Assembly: GCA_023522315.1 (NCBI GenBank)
Contig: JAHCSU010000234.1
Coordinates: 1 to 32,633, forward strand
DNA from: Nostoc sp. CCCryo 231-06
Lineage (GTDB): Bacteria > Cyanobacteriota > Cyanobacteriia > Cyanobacteriales > Nostocaceae
Length of the DNA: 32,633 nt
Reading direction: 5' to 3'
Below the pieces are notes generated by a model. The model was not told the DNA's origin. It was given only the letters and a program-made list of their open reading frames with translations, and did not search any database. Both the position numbers and the translations under genes were made by a program. Position 1 is the stretch's first letter. The number at the start of each line of letters is the position of its first letter. Of this stretch, positions 15,501 to 24,805 are shown in pieces.

Positions 15501-17926
15501 TCACCAGGAATTTCAAAACCAGTATTTTTTAAGTTGAAATTTTGCGTCAGTACATTTAAATTAAATCCCGCAATTTGGGGTGCGCCACTTGGTGGAGACT
15601 GAATTGCGATCGCACCATTAGCGCTCAATCCTGGGGTACTTGCGTTTTCAACTATAATCTGCTGTCCATTCCACTGAAATTGAGCGGTGAGTGGTTTTGC
15701 TAGCAGTGCCACCCCTTGGGAAAGGCGGATTTGTCCGGCGGCGCGAATATCTGCAAGCTGAAAAGATTGTGTTGTGCCTGCTAACTCAATATTACTATTG
15801 AGCCGTCCTCGCAGTTGTGGTGAGAACCGATTGAGTTGAATTTGAGAAGTTTTGACAACTCCTTGCCAGCGTTCTTGTGCAAGTTGACCACTAGCTCTGA
15901 TTGTCCCACCTGCAACGTTCAAAACCGCATCAGGGAAAATAATACTCTCTCCTTGTTTGGCAACAACAACTCGTCCACTAGTGGGATAGGTAGCTTTCGG
16001 CGCTTGCACCCGCGCGACTGTTTGCAGATTATTCAAAGTGCCAGAAATATTGGCATTTGCTGATACATTACCGATGGTGATGGACGGCGAGGAATTGTAA
16101 GCTTTAGCGATCGCATCCCCTGGTAAATTTTGGGCTTGCACGTTAAATGATACTTTGCCTTGGGGTGCAAGCTGAAGTTGACCGCTAGCTGTGACTTCCC
16201 CTCCCACCTCTGGATTTGCCTGAACGTTAGCAACATTTACGTTTAATGGGCTACCTAGAGAACCAGAAACTTTTGCGTTCGCAGATATACCCCCAACATT
16301 AATCGGAGTTGAAATACCGTAACCTTGAGCGATCGCATTTCCTGGTAAACCTTGAGCTTGAATACCTAAAGATACTTGACCTTGAGGTGCTAGTTGAACT
16401 TGACCACTGGCTGTAATTCTTCCCCCTGTTGGCGGCGTTACTTGAACACTAGTAATATCAAGTTTCAATGGTTGTTTGCCAAGTGAACCAGAAACTTCTG
16501 CTTTTGCTGAAATATTGCCGACTGCGATCGGTAGAGCAACGCCGTAGCTACGTGCTAGTATATCCCCTGATATACCATCAGCTTGAGCATTAAATATTAC
16601 GTTATCTTTGGCTCCTATATTAGCTTGACCGCCTCCTGTTATTTGACCACCTGCTGCGGGGACTAGTTTCAGATTGGAGAGAGTAAATTGAGATGCAGTT
16701 TGAGATACATTCAAGCGGAAGTCAGTATTGAGGGCTGTGAAGAGAACGCGATCAACTTGAATAGGTTTTGTATTGCTTAATGTACCGCTAACGACTGGTT
16801 GCTGTAGTGCGCCTAATACCTTAATATTTGCTTGAACTTCGCCACTAGCTGGGACTGACGAATTTACATTCAGCGTATCTAAGATATTTTTCGCACTAAC
16901 TGGTTTTATTTGAGCCGAGACATTAAAACCTGTTTGGGTATTAATTGTTCCATTAGCCACAATAGGAACTTTGCCAAAGTTCGTATTCAGATTTTCTAAA
17001 AAAACTGTCTGGTCTTGAAATATAAATCTGCCATTAAAATTAGAAACTTGCTGAGGAATATTTGGAATTTTAGCAGTGATTTGATTAGCTGTAGCTGTTC
17101 CCGTAACGGCTACTTCTGACAGTTTGGGCGGAATCTGAACCCCTAATTCAGCATCTAAACGCCCTGCTTGCAAGGCAATTGGCAACTCAATTAATCGACT
17201 TATATCAGATGCTTGTAAATTTTGTGCTTGCAGCTTGAGATTAGTTTGTTGAGCTTTTATTTGTGTCTCACCAGAGATTTTAACTGCGCCTCCCCTAGCA
17301 AGTTGACTATTTAAGTCATAAGCAATTCTTTGATTTTGATCAAAAAATCGAGCAACACCACCAACTTGATTTAATATTACTGATCCTTTCGGTCTAGTTG
17401 GTGCAGAAGCTGGCGATAACTCTACATTCCCATCTTGAATTTGAAGTGTCTCCAACTCAGTTTGAATAGCACCTTTTCCTTCCCCAGCCTTGACTTGGGC
17501 TGTAACCCAGCGACCATCCTGATCTTGTTGAATGTAAACATTGGGTTGAACTAATGTGACATTTAATGCTAGTTTTCGGGTAAGGAGAAGCTGCAAAGGC
17601 GAGAACTCTACGTCCAAGGCTTTTGCTACTACCTGGTCTAAATCGGTGGGAGTTGCTGGTATTGATAGAGAGCTAAACCTTAGACTAGAGAGTGAAAAAC
17701 GTTCAACTTTCCCTACTTTTACTGGACGCTCAAGCAATTGTTCGAGATTTTGCTGTACTAATGGCGCTAAATCTTTATATATATAGCTTCTAGCCCACCA
17801 AGCACCGACTGCAATTCCACCCAGCAAAACGACACCGAGAGCCAAACTGGTACGTCCTAAGAGGAGAAGCCATAAACGACGATTAGGTGGTTTATGGTTA
17901 TTTTCTGAATTTGGAGAGTGCGTCAT
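12566..17926 (-). CDS. tamB: TamB/DUF490-like translocation and assembly protein
   Basis: This 1,786-residue protein has one N-terminal membrane anchor (residues 17-45, RRLWLLLLGRTSLALGVVLL...) and then a very long series of beta-strand-rich segments. It starts with an AsmA-like stretch (LEQLLERPVKVGKVERFSLSSLRFSSLSIPAT) and ends with the conserved TamB domain, finishing in QFQVQYETRF, an aromatic C-terminal strand. TamB-type proteins span the periplasm as hydrophobic-groove bridges and act in outer-membrane protein assembly and/or lipid transport with an Omp85 partner; no partner gene is adjacent here. Around residues 434-650 a unit of about 75 residues repeats three times (GQ..L.PQGKVSFNVQAQ..PGDAIAK.Y...ISANA.VSGSL). 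A Ser/Thr/Pro-rich linker lies near residues 1440-1500. ATG start at 17926; single-gene unit. Confidence 0.9.
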   Translation of the reverse strand: MTHSPNSENNHKPPNRRLWLLLLGRTSLALGVVLLGGIAVGAWWARSYIYKDLAPLVQQNLEQLLERPVKVGKVERFSLSSLRFSSLSIPATPTDLDQVVAKALDVEFSPLQLLLTRKLALNVTLVQPNVYIQQDQDGRWVTAQVKAGEGKGAIQTELETLQIQDGNVELSPASAPTRPKGSVILNQVGGVARFFDQNQRIAYDLNSQLARGGAVKISGETQIKAQQTNLKLQAQNLQASDISRLIELPIALQAGRLDAELGVQIPPKLSEVAVTGTATANQITAKIPNIPQQVSNFNGRFIFQDQTVFLENLNTNFGKVPIVANGTINTQTGFNVSAQIKPVSAKNILDTLNVNSSVPASGEVQANIKVLGALQQPVVSGTLSNTKPIQVDRVLFTALNTDFRLNVSQTASQFTLSNLKLVPAAGGQITGGGQANIGAKDNVIFNAQADGISGDILARSYGVALPIAVGNISAKAEVSGSLGKQPLKLDITSVQVTPPTGGRITASGQVQLAPQGQVSLGIQAQGLPGNAIAQGYGISTPINVGGISANAKVSGSLGSPLNVNVANVQANPEVGGEVTASGQLQLAPQGKVSFNVQAQNLPGDAIAKAYNSSPSITIGNVSANANISGTLNNLQTVARVQAPKATYPTSGRVVVAKQGESIIFPDAVLNVAGGTIRASGQLAQERWQGVVKTSQIQLNRFSPQLRGRLNSNIELAGTTQSFQLADIRAAGQIRLSQGVALLAKPLTAQFQWNGQQIIVENASTPGLSANGAIAIQSPPSGAPQIAGFNLNVLTQNFNLKNTGFEIPGDVEVAGLLDFNGQVTGTPDVPQANGNIRLRNFNVSNLVFDPLLTGNVNFQGGQGASLRLAGKQDRIALNLGADYRPTSFLVKRGGAVTTGRTEGENLLINAQQFPIALVGGFLPNNQLKPLAGQLSGDLVVNLNNYAIAGDVAIAGPRVARVAADEFRGSINYADGTASLTNGQLRIGDSNIALSGNVQTGNDPKFQFQANLDQARVERLLQAFNIFDFQDLSTGLQPPTFAGAEVLNTQPISLPNADLKTQLAYFSNIAASIKKQQQQETTKDTSLPTLAELTGVLSGGITANGSLKSGLNVGFNFQGANWQWGEYSINQVVAQGNFADGVVTLSPLSVGINQGLVAFSGQLGTEQLSGKLNVASLPLSLLQPFIEKYPIDITGNVNADATLGGSLQDPRVQGEVTLANATLNKQPVQTGQVNFDYNNARLNFDSTLLVTGTQPVAITGSVPAPLPFAKVQPDSNQISINASVNNEGLALLNLFTNNQVAWVDGQGQVDLNVRGTLNEPIINGNATLNNATFRAEALSEPLTNVTGTAQFNGDTVNVQGIQGTYNQGQINASGILPIFDPQQALANPLTVSIADKLDFKLAGLYQGGVGGDVVIRGTALKPVIGGEIQLSDGQVIIGNSTAKTKSAATDQANTNVINREELKVNLTPTAETNASPVTTPQSSTSAVTPPNLPIKFADLRLILDDDVRVTTQSLLDFVPGGAALSQPILNFEAKGDLTINGTLAKPLPEGVIRLTGGRLSIFSTEFALARGYEQTARFIPSQGLDPTLDIRLTAIVPEASATNSRILESPLSAEISDVSATNFGTLRTVRVQARANGPASELGNNLELTSEPSRSKGEIVALLGGSILGSFGQTDAGQGLTNFASSTILGGLQGTITAIGQAIGFSEFRIFPTPTTSNETTTASVLNLSAEGVFNVNRNFSASLSRPLSSDESFRYNVLYRLNDEILMRGSTNLGDENQFQVQYETRF

Positions 17927-18581
17927 TATCGTTACAATACTTTTATCTGGAATAAGCCGAGAGACAGGCTAGTAGGAGTTGTATCAGCCAGTTACAACCA
18001 ATATATATCGAGTAACATATTACCCGATATTAGTTTTTCTCGCCTTTAAACTTGGAGATTTCATCTAGAGTATGGTACTTAATTAGCACTTCCTCAATCT
18101 GAGCAGTAATTAAAGCTATTCTCTGCTTCACCTTTTGAAAGTCTATAGTCATCCAAATAGTGGTCTGACAAATTGAGCCTCCTTTCTGTTAGGCAAAATA
18201 GATGATTAATATGTTTTTTCTCACAATACATATATTGCGAACAACTATCTTTTGTCAGAAGAATTGATATCTTAAGATAGATTTTATTTGCTCAAAGATT
18301 ATTTCCCAGAGTTTAGATAAGAAAACATTGAATATTAGACTACTCTATGAGAACTCTTGTATATACAACGGTGGTTAGAAAATTTAACCTTGTACAATCT
18401 TACCAAGTAGTGATGACTTTGTTATGGTCTGACTTTTCACGGGATATGGAAAAGTCAGAGTTAGAAGGATAATGCTCAAATTTTTACAAAAGACGGCGAT
18501 AAAGCCAATCGCGTGCCATTCATGGGCAAGCAATCAATGTTTACGGCGGGATCGATTACCGTCTTACAAGATAACCAAACT
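17927..18581. other. Intergenic stretch with an unidentified remnant
   Basis: No full gene seen. A 40-codon minus-strand frame (18030-18152, MTIDFQKVKQRIALITAQIEE...) looks helical but has no ribosome-binding site. On the plus strand, 18468-18583 stays open for KDNAQIFTKDGDKANRVPFM and on to GKQSMFTAGSITVLQDNQT, after which MITE copy 2 begins. This reads like the end of a real protein cut by the MITE; I do not recognise it. Confidence 0.4.
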
Positions 18582-18692
18582 CATTATGGCGTTTCTCGTT
18601 TACGTGAGGTACACCCGTAGGGACACGGCACTGCCGTGCCCTTACACTTGGCGATATAATGTTGTACCGCATGTGAATGGGAACTGCTATAT
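18582..18692. mobile_element. MITE copy 2 (about 111 bp)
   Basis: It matches copy 1 (3079-3189) along its length at a constant offset of 15,504 bases, with a handful of substitutions and no indels. These include the central hairpin GTAGGGACACGGC...GCCGTGCCCTTAC (18617-18645). The right end (GGGAACTGCTATAT) stops 12 bases before the GTG of the MocA-like gene, and the left end abuts a protein-like remnant. It may therefore have removed or replaced the promoter of the gene downstream. Confidence 0.8.
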
Positions 18693-18704
18693 CTAACTAC
18701 AACA

Positions 18705-19334
18705 GTGAGAGAATCAGGCAACTTTAGTATTAATTTAAACTTTGCTATTGTTCTCGCAGCAGGTGCATCTACTCGTATGGGTACTTGTAAAACTTCACTC
18801 CCTTGGGGTGAAGGTGAAACATTATTAACTTATCAACTAAAACAGTGGTTCAGTGTAGGTTTTACCCCTGTGGTAGTGCTAGGTTCACACAACAGCAACA
18901 AACAAAAAGATTGTCCACTTGGCAGTTTGGCTATAATTAATCCTCATGCCAATGTCGGGAAAACAACTTCCCTGCTCACAGGGTTGCAACACATTCCCCT
19001 CAATTTTGAAATATTAGCGATTTCAGCAGTTGATCAACCCAGAAAATTAGAGATTTACCAGAAATTACTGCTAGCACACCAAGATAATTCAGCATTGATT
19101 ACTGCACCCATATATCAAGGTAAAATGGGACATCCATTGTTCTTTAGTAATGGGATGCGATCGCACTTACAAAATATCCGTGAAGAAACTTTAGGTTTAC
19201 GCCAAATTATCAGAGAATTTTATCCAGTAATTCATCAAGTTAAATTTGAGACTCCGGCTGTGCTATTAGACATCAATACGCCGGAAGTATATCAGGAACA
19301 ACACGTAGATGCTCATCCATATATCAAGCAATAG
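18705..19334 (+). CDS. MocA-like nucleotidyltransferase (molybdenum cofactor cytidylyltransferase family)
   Basis: The 209-residue product has the NTP-transferase signature FAIVLAAGASTRMGTCKTSLPWGEGETLL (P-loop-like LAAGxSxRMG with the following Lys), AISAVDQPRK for metal/nucleotide contact, and GHPLFFSNGMRSHL, then LRQIIREFYP. MocA makes the dinucleotide form of the molybdenum cofactor used by xanthine dehydrogenase-type enzymes; CobY/IspD-like or other sugar-nucleotide roles are less likely. In the signature the usual PKQLLPW is altered to CKTSLPW. The start is a GTG at 18705 without a visible ribosome-binding site, 12 bases after a MITE, so the native start region may have been lost. Together with the xdhC remnant 7 kb away it suggests a decaying molybdoenzyme locus. 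Confidence 0.8.
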   Translation: MRESGNFSINLNFAIVLAAGASTRMGTCKTSLPWGEGETLLTYQLKQWFSVGFTPVVVLGSHNSNKQKDCPLGSLAIINPHANVGKTTSLLTGLQHIPLNFEILAISAVDQPRKLEIYQKLLLAHQDNSALITAPIYQGKMGHPLFFSNGMRSHLQNIREETLGLRQIIREFYPVIHQVKFETPAVLLDINTPEVYQEQHVDAHPYIKQ

Positions 19335-19417
19335 TCAGCCCCTTCGCTACGGGACGCTGCACGTAGCAAGATCCCCGGAGGGGTACGGGGAATTAATTTT
19401 GTTTTTTTATCAACAAT

Positions 19418-19443
19418 AAGCGCATCCGTCATGAGATGCGCTT
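19418..19443. terminator. Hairpin between convergent mocA-like and galT genes
   Basis: AAGCGCATC (19418-19426) and GATGCGCTT (19435-19443) form a perfect 9-bp stem with an 8-base loop, followed on the plus strand by GTTTTGGTTT. It lies 84 bases past the plus-strand gene and 24 before the stop of galT, the position for a terminator serving the plus-strand gene. Confidence 0.55.
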
Positions 19444-19466
19444 GTTTTGGTTTACCTATTTTTTCT

Positions 19467-20567
19467 TTATACCGAAACTGGCATTTCAATATCTACAACC
19501 ACAGCCTGTAACTCTTTCGCTTTCTGCTCCGGTAAAGCATCATTGGCAAACATCCCTGCTGCAAGTTCAGTTCCCGCCAGATACTTCAGCCTTTCGCTTG
19601 TCCGATATGGTGGAAAAAACTCGGCGTGTAAATGCGCTTCGGGATGCGCTAAACCGTCAGTTGGTGCTTGGAACCAAGCCATCAAGTAAGGAAATGGGCG
19701 ATTCCACAAGCCGTCATACTTGAGAGTGACAGTTTTTAACGCCTTAGCAAGTCCCCAACGTTGTTCTGGGGTAAGATCCATAAAAGTGCCAACTGGCTCT
19801 TTTGGTGCAATCCAGACTTCATAGGGGTAACGAGCGCATACTGGGACAAATGCGATCGCATACTCATCTTGATAAATAATCCGTTGATTGTCTGCAATTT
19901 CCTCCTGAATCAAGTCTTGCAGTAAACCCCGTTGATGTTCTTCATAATACCCCTGCTGCATTGACAGCATCCGCGCCGGAACAGGCGGTATAAAAGGATA
20001 GGCGTAAATTTGCCCGTGGGGATGGTGCAAAGTTACACCCACCTCTACACCTTTATTTTCAAAAGGCAACACGTACTGAATTTGGGGATTTGCTCCCAAT
20101 ACGCTGGTGCGATCGCCCCAAACTTGCAACAGCAAATCAAGGTGTTCCAGTTCTAGGGAACTAAGGGAAGCTTGGGCATTTTGAGCAAAAACCACCACTT
20201 CACACGCCCCATTAGCAGGCAATGTTTCCACAATACACTCTGGTGGGTCGTTTGCCGCTTGAGCCATTGAGGGAAAGCGGTTATCGAACACCGCTACATC
20301 ATACTTGCCTGGTGGAAGTTCTGTAGGAAACTCCGGTTTCGTAGTGGGTGCTAGGGGGTTATACTCCGGGGGTGGCATGAAAGTCCGCCCTTGACGGTGA
20401 GAAGCGTAAGCAACCCATTCGCCGCGTAAAGGATGCCAGCGCAGGTGGGGATTTGCCTGCACTGGTTCATTACTAGGGCTAGTGGCTATGATATTATCGG
20501 CAATCGGGTATCGACTGTATAAGGTCAGTGGGCGACCATCCGGCTTTAACAGCTTGTGGGAGTACAT
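19467..20567 (-). CDS. galT: Galactose-1-phosphate uridylyltransferase
   Basis: GalT exchanges UMP between UDP-glucose and galactose 1-phosphate in the Leloir pathway, giving UDP-galactose and glucose 1-phosphate. The 366-residue protein carries the active-site HPHGQ motif in [15 protein letters not shown] (H184 is the residue that becomes uridylylated). The N-terminal binding region is [24 protein letters not shown], then [10 protein letters not shown]. The C-terminal metal/ligand region is [15 protein letters not shown]. Its ATG lies 22 bases inside the end of the upstream GH2 gene, in another frame, so the two are almost certainly translated from one mRNA. The pairing suggests that galactose released by the glycosidase, once phosphorylated by a kinase not seen here, is converted to UDP-galactose. 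Confidence 0.95.
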   Translation of the reverse strand: MYSHKLLKPDGRPLTLYSRYPIADNIIATSPSNEPVQANPHLRWHPLRGEWVAYASHRQGRTFMPPPEYNPLAPTTKPEFPTELPPGKYDVAVFDNRFPSMAQAANDPPECIVETLPANGACEVVVFAQNAQASLSSLELEHLDLLLQVWGDRTSVLGANPQIQYVLPFENKGVEVGVTLHHPHGQIYAYPFIPPVPARMLSMQQGYYEEHQRGLLQDLIQEEIADNQRIIYQDEYAIAFVPVCARYPYEVWIAPKEPVGTFMDLTPEQRWGLAKALKTVTLKYDGLWNRPFPYLMAWFQAPTDGLAHPEAHLHAEFFPPYRTSERLKYLAGTELAAGMFANDALPEQKAKELQAVVVDIEMPVSV

Positions 20568-22405
20568 AATCCTTGTCCTGAAAGGGTCGCAGCGCGGATC
20601 GCTTGAATGGGAAATTTAGGCGTGCGATCGGCGTATAATAAACCGTTAGCTTCTTGGAAAGTATCTGTAAATTGGGTGTAGCAAAATCCGCTAAATAGCT
20701 CGATATCATTAATCGTTTCGAGCAGAGAAGCGTATTTCATTTCTAGCTCGGAAATATTGGAGCAACGCTCATATCCCCAAGCTTTATCTGCATCCGGGGT
20801 ATCAACAGGGGCATAGGCAATGCCACCAAACTCAGTCAGCATTACTGGCTGTCCCTGATGCGGAAAGTTATCCAGTGTCAGGATGCGCCCTCCAGGACGC
20901 TTCCGGTCAAACAAATCCGATAGCTTCATTTCTGGCCCATAGCGATGAGCTAATCGCTGTGCCTGAGTGTCGTAGTCATGAATAGCCAGAATATCTGTAT
21001 CTGTACTTTCCCAGCCATCGTTGGCAATCACCGGGCGGCTCGGATCGAGAGTTTTAGTTAAGTGATACATTGCCAAGACGTAGTTTCGGTGAGCCGCAGT
21101 CTCAACCAGATTCGGAACTCCCCAGGATTCATTAAATGTTACCCAAGCTACGATACAGGGGTGGCTGATATCCCGCCTAATCACCTCAGCCCACTCTCGC
21201 GTCGTGCGTTCCACTGCTTTAGGTGTGAAACGATATGCGCTGGGCATCTCTTCCCATACTAACAACCCCAGCTTATCTGCCCAATATAAAAATCGCGGGT
21301 CTTCAATTTTTTGGTGCTTACGGACTCCGTTAAAACCCATTGCTTTGGCGAGTTCGACATCGCGCCGCAATGCGCCATCGTCCGGTGCTGTCATTAGCGA
21401 ATCGGGCCAGTAGCCTTGATCTAGAACTAAGCGCAAATAATAAGGACGACCATTGAGCATAAAGCGATCGCGCTGTATCCCCACAGTCCGCATTGCTGTA
21501 TAGGATTTTGCTTCATCCAATAGTTGATCTTTATACCAAAGTTCAACGTGGGCATCCATTAGAGTGGGCTTTTCTGGACTCCACAGCAATTCATTGCGGT
21601 AGTCGTCGATACCTGGATCGGAAAGGGAGATGCGGCGACCAATTTCTCCGTTAAACACTTCATAGGTATCGTTTGCCAGCACGGTATTGCCAATGCTCAG
21701 TTTCACCTTGATTTGGATACCAGCAGGGGCATCACCTGCGATCGCAGCATAACAACCAACTTCCCAGCGCTCGAAATCGGGACTCCACCGGATGTGATCG
21801 ATGTAAGTTTTACCCACACGCTCAATCCAGACTGTTTGCCAAATACCACTGGTGCGAGGATACCAAATACTGTGCGGTTCCAATTGCCAATCCTGCTTTC
21901 CTCTAGGCTTGGCAAGATCACCAGGATCATCCTGGGCCCAGACTGTTACTTTAGTTATGCCAGTGTCATTCAAAACTGCGGTAATATCCAGCGTGAAAGG
22001 AGTATGTCCCCCTTCATGCTCTAGCATGTATTGACCATTCACCCATACACGGGCGCGATAATCCACAGCCCCAAAGTGCAGTAATAATCTGCCGTCACAT
22101 AAAGGCGTTTCAAATTCTCGCTCATACCAGCAGTTTGGATGAAAACCTGTATCACCAATACCACTTTTGGTAGATTCGGGAGCGAAGGGAACTTGTATAT
22201 CATGACTCCACCCCTGGATATCGCCTGGTTGAACACATCGCCCTTCATCATCAAATGCGAACTTCCACAGACCGTTTAAATTTAGCCAGTGCGATCGCTG
22301 TAACTGTGGACGTGGATACCCAGCTTCTGGGAAACCAGAAACCCTTTGATTATCTGTATTGGAGGGTAATTCGACTTTACGATTTTGTATATCCAACAAC
22401 TTCAT
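20546..22405 (-). CDS. Glycoside hydrolase family 2 protein (beta-galactosidase/glucuronidase-like)
   Basis: The 619-residue product has the three-part GH2 core: a jelly-roll sugar-binding domain ([14 protein letters not shown]...WYEREFETP...[16 protein letters not shown]), an immunoglobulin-like domain and a TIM barrel. The acid/base is E426 in [11 protein letters not shown] and the nucleophile E525 in [11 protein letters not shown]. Length is close to the shorter GH2 enzymes rather than the 1,000-residue LacZ. No signal peptide is visible, so it probably acts in the cytoplasm. The substrate cannot be read from sequence; overlap with galT favours a galactoside, and galactofuranosides are a possibility because some GH2 members are reported to cleave them. 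It is the first gene of the minus-strand pair. Confidence 0.93.
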   Translation of the reverse strand: MKLLDIQNRKVELPSNTDNQRVSGFPEAGYPRPQLQRSHWLNLNGLWKFAFDDEGRCVQPGDIQGWSHDIQVPFAPESTKSGIGDTGFHPNCWYEREFETPLCDGRLLLHFGAVDYRARVWVNGQYMLEHEGGHTPFTLDITAVLNDTGITKVTVWAQDDPGDLAKPRGKQDWQLEPHSIWYPRTSGIWQTVWIERVGKTYIDHIRWSPDFERWEVGCYAAIAGDAPAGIQIKVKLSIGNTVLANDTYEVFNGEIGRRISLSDPGIDDYRNELLWSPEKPTLMDAHVELWYKDQLLDEAKSYTAMRTVGIQRDRFMLNGRPYYLRLVLDQGYWPDSLMTAPDDGALRRDVELAKAMGFNGVRKHQKIEDPRFLYWADKLGLLVWEEMPSAYRFTPKAVERTTREWAEVIRRDISHPCIVAWVTFNESWGVPNLVETAAHRNYVLAMYHLTKTLDPSRPVIANDGWESTDTDILAIHDYDTQAQRLAHRYGPEMKLSDLFDRKRPGGRILTLDNFPHQGQPVMLTEFGGIAYAPVDTPDADKAWGYERCSNISELEMKYASLLETINDIELFSGFCYTQFTDTFQEANGLLYADRTPKFPIQAIRAATLSGQGLCTPTSC

Positions 22406-23409
22406 TAAAACCTCTTAATGTAACTACAATAGAACAAATTTTTTTGTGCCTTCGGTTTAGCCTAAACTAGGCTGTTTTGAGACATTCCAGGAGTTGATTT
22501 TCTCCTTTTTCTATAATCTATATAAATTTATACCTGTACTTGCATAACGCTACTTATCGCTTAATAATAAACATAAAATACATCAAGCGCCCTAGTATTG
22601 GGGCTACAAAATTAGATATACACTATTGACTCGTGACATTATGGCACACATATAGTGAATATTTGCCAAGTCGGCAGGAAAAAATCAGGTAAGCTGTTCC
22701 ATATTTAAATTGCATCTACTGGGCGGGCAAAACGCCCACTCCACAACAGTTATGCTGAATTCGGTTTTGCAAATTAACTCTATTGCCCAATAATGCTGGA
22801 AGTTTTTTTAACTAATTCTGGGGGTTTAACTCAAGAACAACTAACAAGACGTTCGGCGATCGCTCATTCGAGTCGCGGCAAATTTTGTGGCAGGGTCTAA
22901 GAGTGCAAAATTCACATCAAAGGAAATTTCCGCTCCGGTTTGGCGCTAAATCTCCGTTACAAAACTTAATTAATAATTACGAATTATTTTAATTCTTGGA
23001 TTACGGAGTTGCAGGTAATTTTCAGAACCCCTGGATAAATGTGCGGCAAAAACTCCCATCTTGGCAGCAAAAGTAGCACTTTTTGCCTTCAGTACTTTTT
23101 TCACCTCTTACTAGATTTATAATATCACAATTTGGGCAGTGAACTGCCTTAAGAACCATTGCTGTATTTCTGATTCAGCACCTTACCTCACAACCGGAAA
23201 ACCTTAGAAACTAATCAACAGTTTTGCGCTATCAGCCACAAAATAAAGCCGGATCTTTAAAGAGATTCCGATAACCTAAGTCTACAAAAACTGACAAGCC
23301 AATTCCAGAAATGGTGCGCTATTATTTATCGACGAACAATTGCAAAAACTGCTGTTGAGAGTCCGATTTAAATTTGACTTTAACATGATGAATTGGCGAG
23401 GATAAGAAA
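22406..23409. other. Long intergenic stretch between divergent carbohydrate-locus genes
   Basis: About 1 kb with no convincing gene; it should hold the promoters of the GH2-galT pair and of the PhyH-like gene. It contains a hairpin TGGGCG/CGCCCA (22721-22739) of a common Nostoc repeat type. A 35-codon frame (22793-22900, MLEVFLTNSGGLTQEQLTRR) could be a gene fragment but is not recognised. AGGA seven bases before 23410 marks the start of the next gene. Confidence 0.5.
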
Positions 23410-24219
23410 ATGGTTCAAAGTATAGGCAGAGTAAATAAATATACAGATAGTGACCTAAACGGATTTGCCGAAGACCTAAATCGAGATGGAATTTGTGTGA
23501 TTCGCGGTCTTTTTGATAAAGAATTGATTAGCGAATGGGCAAAAGCTTTTGAAAATTTATTCCGAGAGCGTCAAAATCAACCCGGTGGGCTGGCTCCTCG
23601 TGAAATTGCTCGTTATTATCTAACGTTGCCTTGGGTTTCCCCCTTTGCCAACGTGGAAGTTATCGCCAATCCGGTGATTATGGGTGTCCTTGAGCGAGTA
23701 TTTTTTCAGGAATATGTGATGGTTCAGTTAGGAGTTGATCTCCCAGTACAAGGTTCGGATTATCAGGAAATCCACCGGGACTATCGCCCTTTGTTTTCCG
23801 ATCAAATAGTAACGCCACTCTACGCCCTTGCGGTTAACTTTCCCCTTGTGGAAGTAACGGCAGAAAACGGGCCGTTCCAGATGGCGCGTGGTACGCATAT
23901 CTTGCCGCGTGAAGAGGGACTAAGGAAAATTGCCACTGGTGAAATTCCGATGGAATCTTTTTATATGCAGCTAGGGGATGCGATGATTCGGACACCTTTG
24001 GCGCTGCACCGGGGTTCACCAAATCGGACTAACCAGCCAAGACCGATGGTAGTTATGGGCTATGCTATGCATTGGTTGCACACGCCGAAGGTAGATTTGA
24101 CTCTCCAAAGAGACTATTATGAGAGTTTACCAGAGAAGTTAAGGCAGATGATTCGGTGTCAGGTGGTGGAACAGTTGCCAAAGGAAAAGGTTGAAACTTA
24201 CGTGAATTTCAAGTATTAG
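23410..24219 (+). CDS. Phytanoyl-CoA dioxygenase (PhyH)-family protein
   Basis: The 269-residue protein fits PhyH-type Fe(II)/2-oxoglutarate oxygenases. The iron triad is visible as H122-x-D124 in YQEIHRDYRPLF and H200 in TPLALHRGSPNRTNQPRP, with R206 or R211 as the 2OG anchor. The start NGFAEDLNRDGICVIRGLFDKELI is the usual family opening. The family hydroxylates or halogenates many small molecules including lipids and natural products; substrate unknown. AGGA seven bases upstream supports the ATG. It sits among glycan genes, but I have no sequence reason to assign a sugar substrate. Confidence 0.87.
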   Translation: MVQSIGRVNKYTDSDLNGFAEDLNRDGICVIRGLFDKELISEWAKAFENLFRERQNQPGGLAPREIARYYLTLPWVSPFANVEVIANPVIMGVLERVFFQEYVMVQLGVDLPVQGSDYQEIHRDYRPLFSDQIVTPLYALAVNFPLVEVTAENGPFQMARGTHILPREEGLRKIATGEIPMESFYMQLGDAMIRTPLALHRGSPNRTNQPRPMVVMGYAMHWLHTPKVDLTLQRDYYESLPEKLRQMIRCQVVEQLPKEKVETYVNFKY

Positions 24220-24225
24220 AGACTT

Positions 24226-24262
24226 GTGAACTACCCCGCCGTCTTACTGCGGGGTAGTTCAC
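24226..24262. terminator. Strong bidirectional terminator hairpin
   Basis: GTGAACTACCCCGC (24226-24239) and GCGGGGTAGTTCAC (24249-24262) form a perfect 14-bp stem with a 9-base loop. It begins 7 bases after the stop of the PhyH-like gene and contains the stop codon (24259-24261) of the opposing SnoaL-like gene. It would terminate both convergent transcripts, though neither side has a strong T-run. Confidence 0.7.
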
Positions 24263-24636
24263 GCCACCATACCTATATGGGCAGTGACGATATGCCAAGT
24301 TCCGCTCGAAGAGACAGCCCAAACTCGCGTGAAACGAAAGTCACCATTTGCAGGGCTGCCATTATAACTACCAGACAATTGCATTCGGACTGAAACGATC
24401 GCCACCTCTCCATAAATTTGAATATGCTCTTCAGAAGGTTTCAATTCGTGTATCTTAATCAAACCAGATTCATGGGCGGCTAGATCATCTTGCTTTCCTA
24501 ATAATTCTCCAAGATGACTGATGATAATAATTTCGGGGGCTAGTAGTTCATTCAAAACGTTTACATCAGAAGCAAGCATTGCCTGCCTGAGCCGTTCTTC
24601 TACGTTGATAATCTGAGTTTCAACTGTTTGAGTCAT
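24259..24636 (-). CDS. SnoaL/NTF2-like (DUF4440-type) small protein
   Basis: The 125-residue product has the pattern of NTF2-fold proteins of the DUF4440/SnoaL type: EERLRQAMLASDVNVLNELLAPEIIIISHLGELLGKQDDL, then a strand region (IYGEVAIVSVRMQLSGSYNGSPANGDFRFTRVWAVSSSGTWHIVTAHI). Such proteins are small cone-shaped barrels used as isomerases, hydrolases or binding modules; no function can be fixed here. ATG 24636 is chosen over an upstream frame from 24678 because the extra residues lack family character. Its stop codon lies inside the terminator hairpin shared with the preceding gene. Confidence 0.85.
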   Translation of the reverse strand: MTQTVETQIINVEERLRQAMLASDVNVLNELLAPEIIIISHLGELLGKQDDLAAHESGLIKIHELKPSEEHIQIYGEVAIVSVRMQLSGSYNGSPANGDFRFTRVWAVSSSGTWHIVTAHIGMVA

Positions 24637-24805
24637 GATGTTTTTGTCCCAGCACTCCACCAGAGGGTTTTTTCGCACGGTAATGCCCGTTACGCTGTCG
24701 TGGTAAAAAACCCTACGACCATTTAATTGCCTCTTGCCTATGGTAGTTGTTTTTGCGATCGCACTTCCTAAAGAATTGAGTTAACACGCTATAGCTATCA
24801 CCGAG

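Noticed and set aside
18472-18696. 74-codon plus-strand frame before the mocA-like gene
   Set aside because: Runs through MITE copy 2; the protein-like part lies in another frame.
22793-22900. 35-codon plus-strand frame
   Set aside because: Plausible fragment, but too short and unrecognised to call a gene; noted in the intergenic entry.
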